64,000 bases of DNA from Symsagittifera roscoffensis (Eukaryota > Xenacoelomorpha > Acoela > Convolutidae), in NCBI RefSeq assembly GCF_963678635.1, contig NC_087062.1, forward strand, positions 77,253,200-77,317,199, given 5' to 3'. Numbering within the stretch: the stretch's first letter is position 1; each line of letters opens with the position of its first letter. The position numbers and the translations under genes were made by a program. Positions 52,601-63,588 of the stretch are shown one piece after another. Below the pieces are notes generated by a model. The model saw nothing but the letters and a program-made list of their open reading frames with translations. It did not search any database and had not been told where the DNA came from.

Positions 52601-55600
52601 AAACATAGATTAGTTTTACACTTGTCGGTTAAGAAAAATATTTTTTGGAAGAACCGAAAGGTGATAACTGTTGTGCAAACTTACGAGCTAGTGTGAATTG
52701 AATTGCAAATTAAATTGAAAATGTGTATGTGTACAACCGATATTTTCCGCTATCTCGTTCATCCCAAAATGTTCCGGGTGTGTCCAGTGGTGTAGAGCCA
52801 AGAAGGAAGAATGAAGGGCTGCTGGTACCACTAGATTTTTGTCATTGAAGCTGTCAATCTTCTCTGTGTAGATCTTGTCGGAAAGATTTCATGTAATCCT
52901 GTAAATTAACTATTTGTTTTCCATTTTTCACTGCAGTTTACGTTTTCAGATTTTTTCATTTCAGTTTTTTTAAGCGTTGGCAATTAACTTACTTCATTCG
53001 AGCAGCGGTTTGTAAACAAAATTGGGGAAGATGGTCATTTTCAATCTGCTTTGAAGTTGTTGACTATTTTTTGGTTCCTTTTGACCTCTTATTGTCATAA
53101 ATTTTTGATTCAGTTCAATTTTTTCAGAGCTTATACCATATTTGAGTGTTAGAAACAAATTGACAGGTATTAAGTATCTTTTTTTCAAATGGGTTCATAT
53201 CTAGGTACATTTTAGAAAAAAAATGCGGAAAAAAAGAGAATATAACACTTATCAGATAAAACATTTCTACTAAAATTAAATTTTTTCAGATCTAAATGCG
53301 ACGGCTTGTGCAGAACTCTGCGAAGACTTGTGCAGAATGCAACAGCTTGTGCAGAATTCTGAGCGAGAAATTTTTGAGTAAGAAGTTCGAATTTTGTCAG
53401 GAATGTACATAAAATTAATTGCAAAAAGCGACAGGCGAGTTTTTACTAGTTTTTTATAATTTCTGTTTGACAGGTGTATAACATCAAAATGATTAATTTA
53501 CTGTGCACTTTTTTGCGTCCGATAAGTTTTCTATGTGCAACTCGTTGTGGTTCTAGTTCTTTTTTCTTACAAACTTCATTCATAAGTGGATATTCGGCAA
53601 TCTTTTTGATTGTTGCAAGTACAAATTTGTTGTCAAATCTTGAAATAAAGAAATTCTTCAAAGTATAACAAAAAGTCCAATTTTTCGTGACGCATTTCAA
53701 AAGTGAAGGGAGTTAATTTAAAAACTCACCGGTCAACCTACTGTGCATGGTTTTTTTCTTCGGGTATTTGGCGTTAAACTCCGTTCAAAGAGGTTGATGG
53801 TCTTCTTTTTAATTCAAATCCCGAGTCATAAAGATTTTTTTTTTCGTTGCCCACACAGCCCCTAGGAGTTCTAGTTCAATTGCAGAAAAAGTCATTTTTT
53901 GGTGTTTGAAATTATAGAAGAGGATATGATAGTGATCCGCGACGCGTCGTCTCACCGCTCAAGCGTAACTCCTAGTCCTTTATTTAAGCGGCGGTCTTTC
54001 ACCTTCATATTATTTTCATGTCAAAATGACTTGTTTCAAGGAAATTTAGAAATCAAATTTTTTTTGATTGAGATTCATTTCAATGACACAAAGACTTTTT
54101 GTTCAGGAACGGGTTTAATGGGAAAAGAAGGATGATAGTTTTGGGACGTATATTATGAAATTATTCTTTGAACAGAAAATAAGTCGTATTTCTGAGATGT
54201 TTTTTTCCTGGTTAGGGAAGTTACTCATGACATCTGCCTTTTGAATCATAAACTTTACTCCGTTTTCTGAGATTTCAAATCACAACCATTCAACTTCTTT
54301 TGGAGAAACGCAATTTTTTCTCAATTTACCATCGTGTGCTTATTTTTTACGACTTCTAGTTTTTTTCAAAAAAACTGCCGTATTTCGTCAAGTGATCTTT
54401 TTGAGACAACTAAAACTTGTTCGAGAAAAATCTGTAAAAAAATGGTTTTTGACAAAAATTTTGCCTCCTACTATGCTAAAATTACTTTTTTTTACTTGCT
54501 TTTTTGCATTAATTTGTTTGATTGTGAGCGTTTGTCAGATTGAAACTATTAAACCATACGTCTCTCATTTTACGTTTGAGAGTTGAAGGGCGAAGTTATT
54601 GATTGATTCATGGATGCTTCGGATTTTTCAATAACTCTCACAGAACCATTTACCTGTGTCAAATCTAAAGTTAAATTGTGCGACCCGTTCTTTTTTCTTA
54701 TTATAAAATTGAGCAAACAAAACTATCTTTGTTCCAATTGTTCATTTCTTATTTACAGTTGCATCGTTTCCCAATTTAAAATATTTTGGTTGTTTTTCGT
54801 TTCCCGTCCGTCCTCGTCAGAGATTTTTTACTCCTTCAAAGTTTTCTGCATCTTCAGTCTTTCGTTCCGATGTAATATTTGAACAGTTCTGAGTTTTTTC
54901 ACCTCTTCTTAAGTACTTACAGTCCATTTGTTTGATTTCAACATACACAATCTTCTTAAAACTCTTTTTCGTTTCCAGGCGTCATACACAATAATTTTCG
55001 CCGACTATGCCTTCAGTTGACCTTTGATAACCATTTCCAAATTTCATGAAGGAGTTTGTCTTATTTGTGTTCCAGCTAGTTTTTCTTTTTTTTCACAAAC
55101 TAAGTTTTGCACTTTACAATTTGTACTCGATTGCGCTATGTTCGTAAGTTTAAAATGTCCCTTTTTGCTAATTATAGCTTAATTTAGAGTGTCTGCTAGT
55201 ATCAGTGTTTCTGACAGAAGTCTCCGTTGGAGATCAAAATTTCTCTATATTTAAACTGAAGATGTCGCGTATCCAATCTAGTTCAGATGATTCTTCTATG
55301 TCTATTTTTGGTTAAATTTGAAAGCGCTCGCAATACGGTTCACACACTTTTTTGCTTGCGGCCTAGCAAGTTGTAAAGCTTGCAGGTGATATTCGACCGT
55401 TTAAAAAATGCGGATGCCAAAAGGTCGAAAATTTCTTCAAATTAGACTGAGAGTACTTTTCACCAGGTTTTTTTTTGGAAAAACAATGTTCCGCTTTCAA
55501 AGCCCAGGGCCATATATAAGATGGATTTATTTTTTTGTCTGCAAGGTATCGGTCTTTTCATGCCTCTTCATTTCCATTTCTCCTTTGTAATTCTCTTCTC

Positions 55601-56012
55601 TTCTGCAATCTCGTATGTTCGCATCGGTTCTTAATTTTTGGTCTCTCTTGGACAGAGGAGAAACAAAACTCTCAAAGCAAAAACTCTCCGCAGGCTCGAA
55701 TCAGTTGACTGCAAAATAATAAAGATTGTTAATAACACTGTGATAAATAGTTTTAAATAAGTAGAGTTTAAATAAGTAGAGTTTTATAAAAAAAAACATA
55801 TACTTATTGTAATTATATATATATAATTGAAATAAAACCGTATCTGTTCCTTTTAGCTTGCAAAGCGTCACGAAATCCGATGGATTTCGAATAGACACAC
55901 AATTGGCAGGTATCTGTTTAAGAACCGAAAGTCAAAATGATCCAACTAAAAACACAAGTTATAACATTAAATGTGTACTGATATGAATATATGAAATAGA
56001 TAGGAATTTTAG
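49641..56012. other. GPCR intron 2, right part
   Basis: AT-rich non-coding DNA. The best coding candidate is a minus-strand frame at 51039-50545 (164 codons). It is Ser/Glu-rich, with an acidic VVLVLEEEPEVEVIQIKK stretch and no domain I recognise; it could be an exon of an unknown gene. A 100-codon plus-strand ORF at 52394-52696 begins with a hydrophobic stretch but has no other support. Other ORFs look like chance. Confidence 0.4.
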
Positions 56013-56186
56013 GCGTGGAAACGGGCAGTAAAGCCTACATGTACGTGACCCACTTCCTGGTGGGTTCGGCGACCTGTGTGGTGATGGGTGTGTCCTACTG
56101 TAACATCTGGGTCACAGTGAAGAAACAAGCCAAAGCCAGGGCAGCCCAGATTGAAGCGGAAGGAGGAGGAGGAGGAGGAGCCGCAG
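56013..56186 (+). CDS. Class A GPCR, exon 3 (TM5 and start of ICL3)
   Basis: Follows an acceptor GGAATTTTAG. The first two bases complete a Gly codon left by exon 2 (phase 1). It encodes a short loop, TM5 (YMYVTHFLVGSATCVVMGVS) with a Tyr fitting 5.58 in the SYCNIW segment, then the basic ICL3 start (VKKQAKARAAQ) and a poly-Gly run from a GGA microsatellite at 56159-56180. It ends at 56186 with CCGCAG|GTGAT, phase 1. Pro5.50 is missing. The exon is GC-rich compared with its surroundings. Membership of the same gene as 8257-11042 rests on matching phase, strand, topology order and composition across 45 kb. An unseen ECL2 exon between them is possible, since the loop would be short. TM6-TM7 are not found in the window. 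Confidence 0.65.
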
Positions 56187-56442
56187 GTGATATGAGTGAC
56201 GCCATATTTCTTAAAATTTTTCAAGTACTTTTGGACAGTATCCAATTAGTATTTAGTTCACTATAGAAGAGGTCAGAGCTCATTTAACGAAACACACAAA
56301 AATAGTGGCACCCAGCCAATAATTCTGAATGTTTTGAAAGCCTTTACATTTCAGTTCGAAAATCAAATAGATTTCACGACTAGCAACGCAGCAAAATTTG
56401 GGTTAAATAAAATTTTACAAAAAAGTTTCAACACTATTATTT

Positions 56443-56820
56443 CGAGAGCTCAGGGGCGGGCTGGGGGAGACGCCCTTTCCTCAGGGATTAGACCCCATGC
56501 CGACCCAAAGGACCCCCCTCTGTACTATTTTGAGATATTCATTTTTAGCTGGCCTTAAAATTTTTCTGAAGGCGCCTTCAAAAAAGGCCCTTTTGAGAGG
56601 GGATCACGCAGCACAAAAATAAAGATTTTTTTTCCTCAAAAGTTTTCAAAAAGTGCCTAAAAACGCCTTTTTTGGCCTTTTTTCAAAATCGTCGGCGCAG
56701 AACATTTGATCAAAATAGGGTCTTTATAGTGATTTGGTAAAGCGCAGAAAATCAATTTGGTCGACCTAAAAAGAGATAATTAGGACCTAATTAAATTCTA
56801 GATCCGCCCCTGCGAGAGTT
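56443..56820. mobile_element. hAT-type MITE (362 bp)
   Basis: The body spans 56451-56812, with ends CAGGGGCGG and CCGCCCCTG. It is flanked by 8-bp duplications CGAGAGCT (56443-56450) and CGAGAGTT (56813-56820), differing at one base. CAGGGGCGG-type ends with 8-bp duplications are characteristic of hAT elements. No transposase is encoded. Confidence 0.8.
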
Positions 56821-57261
56821 CAGCTCAGTCAGGAGAATAAACCACATTGAAAACAAACTTTTTGTCATTTTTCTGAAATTCAAAAAACTGAACTTTTTTA
56901 CATTACTTTCAATGGTTTGAAATTACGTTTGGATTGATTTTTTTATAATGGTTTCAACCAAATTGTCAGCGCCTTATTTGGTTGGATTGGGTCTTGATGT
57001 AGCAAAATTATACACAAATCCAATAACTAAGAACAAATGAGCAACTTATGACCTTATTTGATGTCTTAATAGTCCATTAAAACAGCCAGCTCGTGCAGTC
57101 ACAACAAAAAAAAAGAGTCTCAGTAATTTAATTTTTTCAAATCGAGCTCATGGCATCGCTATGTTTGAGGTAGTCTGTAGTTTTCTATCGAAAACTCTTA
57201 TTTCAAAAACCGAAATTTGTCTGTGATCGATTAAGAAAGCTTTATTTTTGTCGACTGGTTT

Positions 57262-57306
57262 TGCAAATATAGCCGGTTGGTGTGCAAGTAGCACAGACTG
57301 TTACGA
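57262..57306 (+). repeat. Dispersed GCAAGTAGCACA hairpin repeat (copy 3)
   Basis: ATAGCCGGTTGGTGTGCAAG.. followed by TAGCACA..GTTACGACC. Matches the copy at 1853-1900 and, inverted, the one at 29338-29384. Confidence 0.5.
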
Positions 57307-57519
57307 CCAAACTGATTTACAAAAATTTTAAATAACCGAAAAACTTAACAACTTTCAAATACAAATGATGGAACTGCAGAAGCATTTTTCGGACTTGCTT
57401 ACAGAAAAGTAGAAAAGATATTAGTTCATTACGAGGCCAAACTGGATAGTAGCACAATTTTGTGTCTGTATGTTCCTGGATTCCAGAGATAAGTCCTAAA
57501 ATGTTTTCCTAAGTGTAAG

Positions 57520-57855
57520 TGGATTCTACAAACAAAATTTCAGTGGATTCCGCATACATATACCTGTAACGTAAGTTTTGTCGGCACAATTGTTTTGTTG
57601 CGGATTCCGCAACAAGCAAATATAGCTAGTTGTTCTGGATTCCCCAACTGTAAGTGGATTCCGCAAAATGTAAGTGGAATCCGCAAGTGTAAGTGGATTC
57701 CGCTTATTGTAAGTGGGTTCCGCATTTTTGTTTCTTACTGAACTTGCATATGAACAATTAAAAACTAGAGGTGGAATATTAGATTTTTTATCTATAGGAA
57801 CGCGCAGTTTGAAAAGCAAAAGGACTTATCCATTTGTCAGCGGAATCCACAAACG
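57520..57855. repeat. GCGGATTCC-rich repeat (copy 2)
   Basis: Eight or more GTAAGTGGATTCCGC-like units, irregularly spaced and in both orientations. It ends with a GTCAGCGGAATCCACAAACG segment that nearly matches GTCAGCGGAATCCACGAACA at 3992-4011. It is the same family as 4640-5000. Confidence 0.55.
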
Positions 57856-58019
57856 AATCTTAAAACATTGGTTAAATTATGCGGATTTCAAATCTTTCGT
57901 TTTGGTTTGAAATGGGTTTGAAATTGCTTTTCAGGGTTTGAAATGGCAGTTCATGTTTGAAATAGGGGCAGTTAAGTCACTCATCAGTATTTGAGATGAG
58001 ATGGTTCAGTTGGTTCAGA

Positions 58020-58115
58020 ACTTATCATCGCACTCATCGGTATTTGAGATGAGATGGTTCAGTATTTGAGACGAGTATTTGAGATGAGATGGTTCAGTAT
58101 TTGAGACGAGATAGA
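58020..58115. repeat. Tandem GAGATGAGATGGTTCAGTATTT repeat
   Basis: Three to four copies of a unit of about 35 bp, GTATTTGAGATGAGATGGTTCA, with minor variation; it abuts the 3' end of the Artemis-like relic. Confidence 0.6.
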
Positions 58116-59531
58116 GGACAGCTCGATTCTATTAAAATTGTATCCTCGTTTAATTAAAACTGAAAAAGAAATCTTAAACAAGCGGTAACTAAAAAACACA
58201 GTACGAAAAGTAAAATATTGTTTTTGAATATTGTTGAGCAATTGAATCAATTTTTCTGTTCTTTCTGAATCCTTTTCCTCGAAATCTCCACTTTCGACAA
58301 GGCGTCTGTGTTGTCTCAATGGCTCACTATGGTTTTCGTAGTCTGCTGTGTTTGTTGAAATTTTTTCTAGATGAAGTTTGCGTTTACCTCTATTATTGAA
58401 TTTAATTTTTTCTTTCCGCATTTTTGTACTCGTTTGACGTGTTTGGATTCTGAAGTTTGAGCGTATTTAAAATAAAAGCTTTCACAAAGCCAAGTGGAAT
58501 ATCCGCACAAACGAAGGATGTAATACTTTCGAACTGGAGACTTGAAAGGAAACCAATTATTTCGTCAGCTGAAGAGTGCGAAGAATAACAGCACCGAACG
58601 GTTCTCTCAGACAATGCTTTAACCAATCTCCCAGGCATTATCTCTTTTTTAGTGAAGAACATTGCAGTTGGAATGATTGTAGGCATTTCTGGACTTGGGA
58701 TGTCCGGCTTGCAAGGCAGTTTTAAGTTCGCAGACGCAGACGACGGCTTGCAGAAAATTTTTTTGGTGTTTTTGCCATCTAAGGTGAGCCAATTTTGAAT
58801 TGACGGAACAAATTTGTACAGTTGATAATAATATAATGAAACGTGAACTTTAGTGTTGAATCTACGTGCGAGCTCTTTCATCAAAAACTCATAACAGTAG
58901 CGAGTTTTTTTTTCTACAAAAATGGACCCCATTATTTTGAAATGAACAGAGCCATGCGGACACGGCTTGAAAGATATCTGAAAGACAGCTGTCCCTACAA
59001 GGTATGAAATTGGAAGCTGTTTTGCAAAACGTTGTGTTGATGTAAATATTATCAAAATTATGAACAGCACATACTTGTAAATTGTCGAAAAGATGATTGA
59101 TTCGCTTCGTCTGACCAACTTGCCATCTGAAATTGCCAGTAAAAAGTACAAATTTTTCTTTGGAAACTAGTAAGAACTTAACTGAACCTGGACAGTGACC
59201 TGCAGGAATAAAAGTGACAGTTAGGGTATGAGTCTCGTCCCCTTCCGATGAAACATTCAATGTTATCTCACTATCTGAATCCAGATGTATTATATATGTA
59301 TTTAAAAAACATAAAGCGGCAAGGCACTCAACAAAGCAGCCGAAACTTTATGACGTTAATTTTAAAGTTATAGCGTTTTAACCTATCGAAAAGCTCAGGC
59401 TCATTAAGGCCCACCGTGTGATCTCTATGACAGTGCGAAGGAAAATCAACTGTAGATTTGAGGTTCTCACCATTGAAGCGATCAATTGAAACCCCAGGAA
59501 ATTCTGATATTGGAGCGGCAAATTCTGACAT
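58060..59531 (-). pseudogene. DCLRE1C-like: DCLRE1C/Artemis-like SNM1 nuclease, decayed
   Basis: Minus strand, ATG at 59531 (MSEFAAPISEFPGVSIDRF, the family N-terminus). Metallo-beta-lactamase motifs visible: SIDRF, HCHRDH (HxHxDH) and PAGHCPGSV. The next motif reads FTGNFRW where the family has TGDFR, and beta-CASP motif A reads YINTTFC where the family has an Asp; both catalytic Asp are Asn. The motif C His is kept (CYSSHSSADE). Frame changes near 59335, 58985 and 58410 break the protein. No clear intron interrupts the roughly 1.1-kb nuclease region. Artemis opens hairpin ends in non-homologous end joining; this copy is probably a pseudogene, possibly processed. Homopolymer-related assembly error could explain the break at 58410 but not the active-site changes. 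Confidence 0.8.
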
Positions 59532-59639
59532 AATTATAGAAGGCAAAAGGAGGTATGAACAGTGAGTTAATAAAATGAGGAATGACGATACATTTCTATA
59601 AATTTTAAGACAGGAGAAAACCACCACATTTTGATCGTC

Positions 59640-60600
59640 ATGAACCCGTTTTGAGTGTAAGCATCTATCTTTGGTTAATTTATACCGCCGACATTTTTAT
59701 CATTTGGGCGCATAATTAAGATTACACGAGTGGATCCGAAAAACAATTACAATTAGCTTCAGTAGAGCCAATTTTCTCAAATCAAAAAGAAATTTTTGGG
59801 AATTTTAATTCCCCTAACTACAAAAACTAAACAATTTGAATGATTTGCGCACCAATATAGAAGTATTCACGTCAGGAAGCACAGTAGGAAGCACAATCTT
59901 GGAAGGCAGTTTTGGCACAAAAGACCAATTAACTAAAGTTTTGTAATAGACTTCTTTACGGATAAGTGGGCTGATATCACTATGTGACCGGCAAATGATG
60001 ATGAGGCGCCCGATACTATGAGGCATATTGCACTAAATTAGGCAAAAAATGAGGCATACTGTGACACGACATTTGGCTGATGACTGGCTTTGTGACGGCA
60101 TTTGCTTAGCACCAAAATACTGGGGGCGATTGTTTGCACTAAAAAAGACAGTTTGCTAATTCACTAGTCATTAATTGTTTAGGAATATATTTGAGATTTG
60201 AGCTTTTAAAACTTTCTGATAATCTGACTGTGTGGATTATAAGTGAGTTTGCTGGTTAGATTGTCATAAATTGTTTTAGTAATCTGTTTGAGATTTGAGC
60301 TTTTGAAACTTACTGATAATCTGACTGTGTGGATTATACTTGGAAAACGGTTGATCTCTGATTGAAGTCTGTTTGAGCACATGGAAAACGGTTGAACTCT
60401 CTTTGATTTCACTAAGTCGATTATTTGCACTAAGAAAACAGTTTTCTGAAAAACTAGTCATAAAATATTTTGGTAACAAGTTCTGAGACTTGAGATTTTG
60501 AAATTTACTGGTAATTTGACTGTGTGACAACGGCGGTTGGACTATGTGACGAAGGCGGAATATGCATTAAAAAAAGTTGTCTAATAAACTAGTCATCCAC
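59640..60600. repeat. Degenerate tandem repeats, no gene
   Basis: A diffuse repeat at 60185-60600: TTTGAGATTTGAGCTTTT..ACT(T)TCTGATAATCTGACTGTGTGGATTAT occurs twice clearly and once or twice in decayed form, with CACTAAGAAAACAGTTTTCTGAAAA-like segments between. Upstream sequence to 59640 shows nothing coding. Confidence 0.5.
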
Positions 60601-60635
60601 CATTTTAGTAATATAATTTGAGATTTCGAACTTAT

Positions 60636-61383
60636 AGGACGAGGGTCCGAACCCAGGCTGGGATGTCCCACAGGTTCTGCCTCGTCCTCGGGCTCGAGCC
60701 CCGTCTCGCAGGTTTGCAGTCCCGGCGACTGCGCTCCCACCCGCATACCCAATTATAGGGCCGAGTGTCGTCATCACTGGATGAGTCGTCGACGATTCGG
60801 CCATCCCAGGCCACAGCGTGCCCGCGACCGCGACCCCGCACGTAGGACAACGCAAGAGGGGCCAAGGCAGTGCTCTCCTCCTCGTCACTGCCCGAGAGCA
60901 GTTCAAAGTCGGAGACACTCTTCAGCTGCTCCGGTTCCGACTCCAATTCCGAGTCACAGTAGGGCACCACTGTCTCGACCTCTATCTGGTCTCCTGCCTC
61001 CTCATCGTCATCCTCGTCATTTGGCTCCTCGTCTGTGTCAGAGGAACTAAACAAATGTAAAACTAGATCAATATGGAGAAGGGTTGGATGTTTTTCTGTG
61101 GTTTACATTTGGAAGGTTCAAGTTAGTGGTCAAAAGTGGAGGTTGTTCACATGGCACCAGGCTTAGTTAGTTGAACAATTTTTAAGGTCAAAAGCAATAG
61201 TTACCAGTGCATGAACGAGTGGAAAGTCGGCAAGTCCTGCCAACAGAAAGGGCACTTGCGATGAGGCTCATCCTACACCTTCCGCCAGCAGATAAAGCAC
61301 AGCTTGTGCGCCACATCCCCCTCGTGTATTTTGATTAGATGCCGTCCATCATCACAGCAGATAGGGCACATTTCATTATCGTC
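60636..61383 (-). pseudogene. RING-like finger plus acidic domain gene, interrupted
   Basis: Minus strand. The first exon (about 61383-61207) has CPIC, then HKLCFIC-W and CPFCWQ, the C-x2-C / H-x2-C-x2-C / C-x2-C pattern of a RING-type finger. A TAG lies in frame between the two halves. The donor CACTG|GTAACT and the acceptor TTTGTTTAG (next exon from about 61046) match in phase. The second exon encodes an acidic region (SSDTDEEPNDEDDDEEAGDQ), an Arg-Gly run and a basic C-terminus ending at 60636. It would be a nuclear E3-like protein if functional. The spacing between the first Cys pair and the His is unusual, with a His where RING has its third Cys. The clean splice phase argues for a real gene; the stop argues that it is now broken. 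Confidence 0.55.
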
Positions 61384-61389
61384 TGTCTG

Positions 61390-61930
61390 CGTTTGTTATT
61401 TTTTCGCATTCATCATGTTTTCTGAAATTCAATAATTCTTTTAGTTACTCAGACTGCATGCTAAAAATTAGAATCATATTTCAATTTACAGAAAAAGAAG
61501 TGTTTTTTAAATAACACTTAATAAATCTAGACATATTGTACATATTCCTCTCATATTCGTTGAAAAAACTGTACAGATTATCTATTATTCGAATGTGGTA
61601 ATAGAAAGTCTTCAGGCCCTTTTGACTGATATTTGGGCAGGAAAAGCTCCCACTGGCAATTCTCCGCATGACCCACGATGGTGTTGGAAGAGACTGTCCA
61701 TATCTCCTTTACTCGCCATCCTTTCCTTAGTTGTTGGCTTAAAATACAAAATTATCAAAAGTTAAACTGAGTTTTGGGATGAAATAAGCGTTTCAGTATA
61801 CGGGATATCGAAACTCAGTTTTGGGGATCAATTGAGTATTTCAGGATATGCGGTTAAACTGGGTGCATTTTTTGCGATACAGAAGAAATTATTTCAGTAT
61901 TTGGGATGAAATTCGGCCAGAAGTACTTAC
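61390..61930 (-). other. Interval between the RING-like and JmjC loci
   Basis: A minus-strand frame at 61720-61480 (including GSFSCPNISQKGLKTFYYHI) has no recognisable domain. GGATATCGAAACTCAGTTTTGGG-like segments near 61770-61830 are a short imperfect repeat. Confidence 0.35.
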
Positions 61931-61932
61931 GT

Positions 61933-63133
61933 TAATTTTTCTGGCAAGGTGATTATCTGATTCTTTGTCGTGCGCCTTCAGAATTCTCCAGACCTCCTCC
62001 AGATCTTCTAATTCTTGCGGCGGTATCGTGTCTCTGGTGCTATAAAAATATCTTTCTCTATTTTCATTTATTTCGTCAAAATGTATCAGTTTAATTTTTG
62101 ATACTAACCACAGATACACCATAAGCTCATTCAGAGCCAACATTGCAAATGCAGGGTAGCAGCTGCTGAAGTGCTCTTGGTCTTTCCGCTCATGTCGAAA
62201 AGCTCTGGCAGCCTTCAGCAGGTGTCCACGATGGATGAAATTGACACACAGAGCCACTGACTCTGAATGCGTTTCAACCATGTGTATCATGCCAGCTGGC
62301 ATAACGAGGGCCTCGCGCTCTGTCAGAACAACTTTCTGACACCCTCCAGCATCACAGCGAGAGTCATCCCCGGGAAACATCGGTTTCTAACCTAGAGATT
62401 GCTGCATCAGATATTCCTGGAATATCTGCTTGTTGTTGACCGACAAAGCCATCAAAAAAAATGTTTTGCAGTCTAAAAGAAAAAAGAACGAAATGGAACA
62501 TATGTCTATATTTCATTGAAAAAATTGTGCACCAAGTTTAATTAACCTTTCACTAAAACGCACATCACTGATGTACCGGAGAAATTCTGGTGAAATGGTG
62601 TTATTGCACCAGCCTGTGATAACAGCAGGTAGCTTGACTCCTTCGTCGGTACTTCTGTCTTCTCCAACTTCCTTTTATGTATGTGTCCCAACGACACATC
62701 CTTGACTAATTTTTGGGACAGAGCATTTCGTGGCGGTCGACAAGGGAGCATCAGCATCAATGATGTTCCAGAACATTGGCGGCATTGATCAGAACAAACT
62801 TTGAACATCAGCTGGCTTAATTGATCGTAAATATTCCTAGGATTGAACACAAATAAGAGGTTAAACTTATTTGAAAACTGGAGCCTTATTAGGAGTCTAA
62901 TAACTTTACAAACTGATTACCTTTTCCTTTAAGCTGTACCGTCTAGCTCTGAGTTCCTCGGGGTATTCCTTCAAAATTTCGTCAATGAAATTGTCCCCAT
63001 ACATTCGGCTGTCAAACTGGCAACAATCCGCAGGCCCAGATAGTTGGCTTTTGATCCCCTCGATGGATTTAGTCGATGGAACTAACAAAGCTCCTTGTTG
63101 GCCAATAAACCAGTCTGAATGGATCCAGTTGAT
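61933..63133 (-). pseudogene. KDM2/KDM7-type JmjC domain gene, decayed
   Basis: Minus strand, four exons: 63133-62921, 62841-62547, 62472-62109 and 62039-61933, all with GT-AG borders; the a-b and b-c joins match in phase. Exon b has MFWNIIDADAPL and, after a frame change, YLLLSQAGAITPFHQNFSGT. The family has HxD in a F-H-x-D-F-G-G-T-S context, so the Fe(II)-binding Asp is Asn here. Exon c has KTFFL (2-oxoglutarate-type Lys) and MPAGMIHMVET with the distal His, then NFIHRGHL. Lesions: TGA near 62790, a frameshift near 62710 and TAG near 62390. Active relatives demethylate histone H3 lysines. This copy cannot make a full protein. No PHD or CXXC finger is seen. Confidence 0.75.
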
Positions 63134-63261
63134 CTACAGCAGGCACGCACTGTATTAGACTTGAGGCAGGCAGGATCTAACAAAATACCCAAAAAACATG
63201 ATCGAAATTTAATTATAACGACTTTGAACTAGTTTTCGGTTCAGTTGCTTACTTGCGAAAG

Positions 63262-63588
63262 TCACTCTCCTAATTCGCCATGATCAATTGGAGGTAACAG
63301 GTCAATATGATTGGCACTCGTGCTACAAGAGCTGCCTGAAACCACGGCAAAACTCTGCGGTTTTCCAAGAGTTTTTGGTTTCTGCTGTAACCGCACCAGA
63401 GGAGGTCGTTGATCTGTCCTCAGATCTGTGTCAACCAGACTATGATTTAACGAAATGGAGCCTGGTAGAGGAAAGAGCGAAACAAACTCTGGTACGAGAG
63501 GATGTGGATCGGGCCTCAGACACGGTCCATTCGGTACCCCGGGAAGTGGTATCATCCTAATTGGCGCAGCTGGCGCACCGATTGACAA
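63262..63588 (-). other. Possible upstream exon of the JmjC gene
   Basis: A minus-strand open stretch of 108 codons, Pro/Ser/Leu-rich (PLPGVPNGPCLRPDPHP), just upstream of JmjC exon a. It is more GC-rich than introns here and ends close to a possible donor (CGCAA|GTAAGC). The frame at that donor is not open, so the link is weak. The opposite strand is also open, with no domain. Confidence 0.25.

Noticed and set aside
52394..52696. 100-codon ORF starting with a hydrophobic segment
   Set aside because: T-rich sequence readily gives Leu/Phe stretches; no domain or splice support, so not called as a gene.
60818..61060. Plus-strand ORFs over the acidic exon
   Set aside because: They are antisense readings of the GC-rich acidic region, whose minus-strand frame has splice-phase support and protein-like acidic composition.
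60636..63133. One fused gene: JmjC domain plus C-terminal RING-like and acidic domains
   Set aside because: No exon chain could be phased across 61390-61930, and KDM2/KDM7 proteins do not usually carry a C-terminal RING; kept as two loci.
58060..63133. Stop-codon reassignment to explain in-frame TAG and TGA codons
   Set aside because: The intact frames in the window end at ordinary stops, and the broken genes also have frameshifts and active-site changes; decay is the simpler reading.
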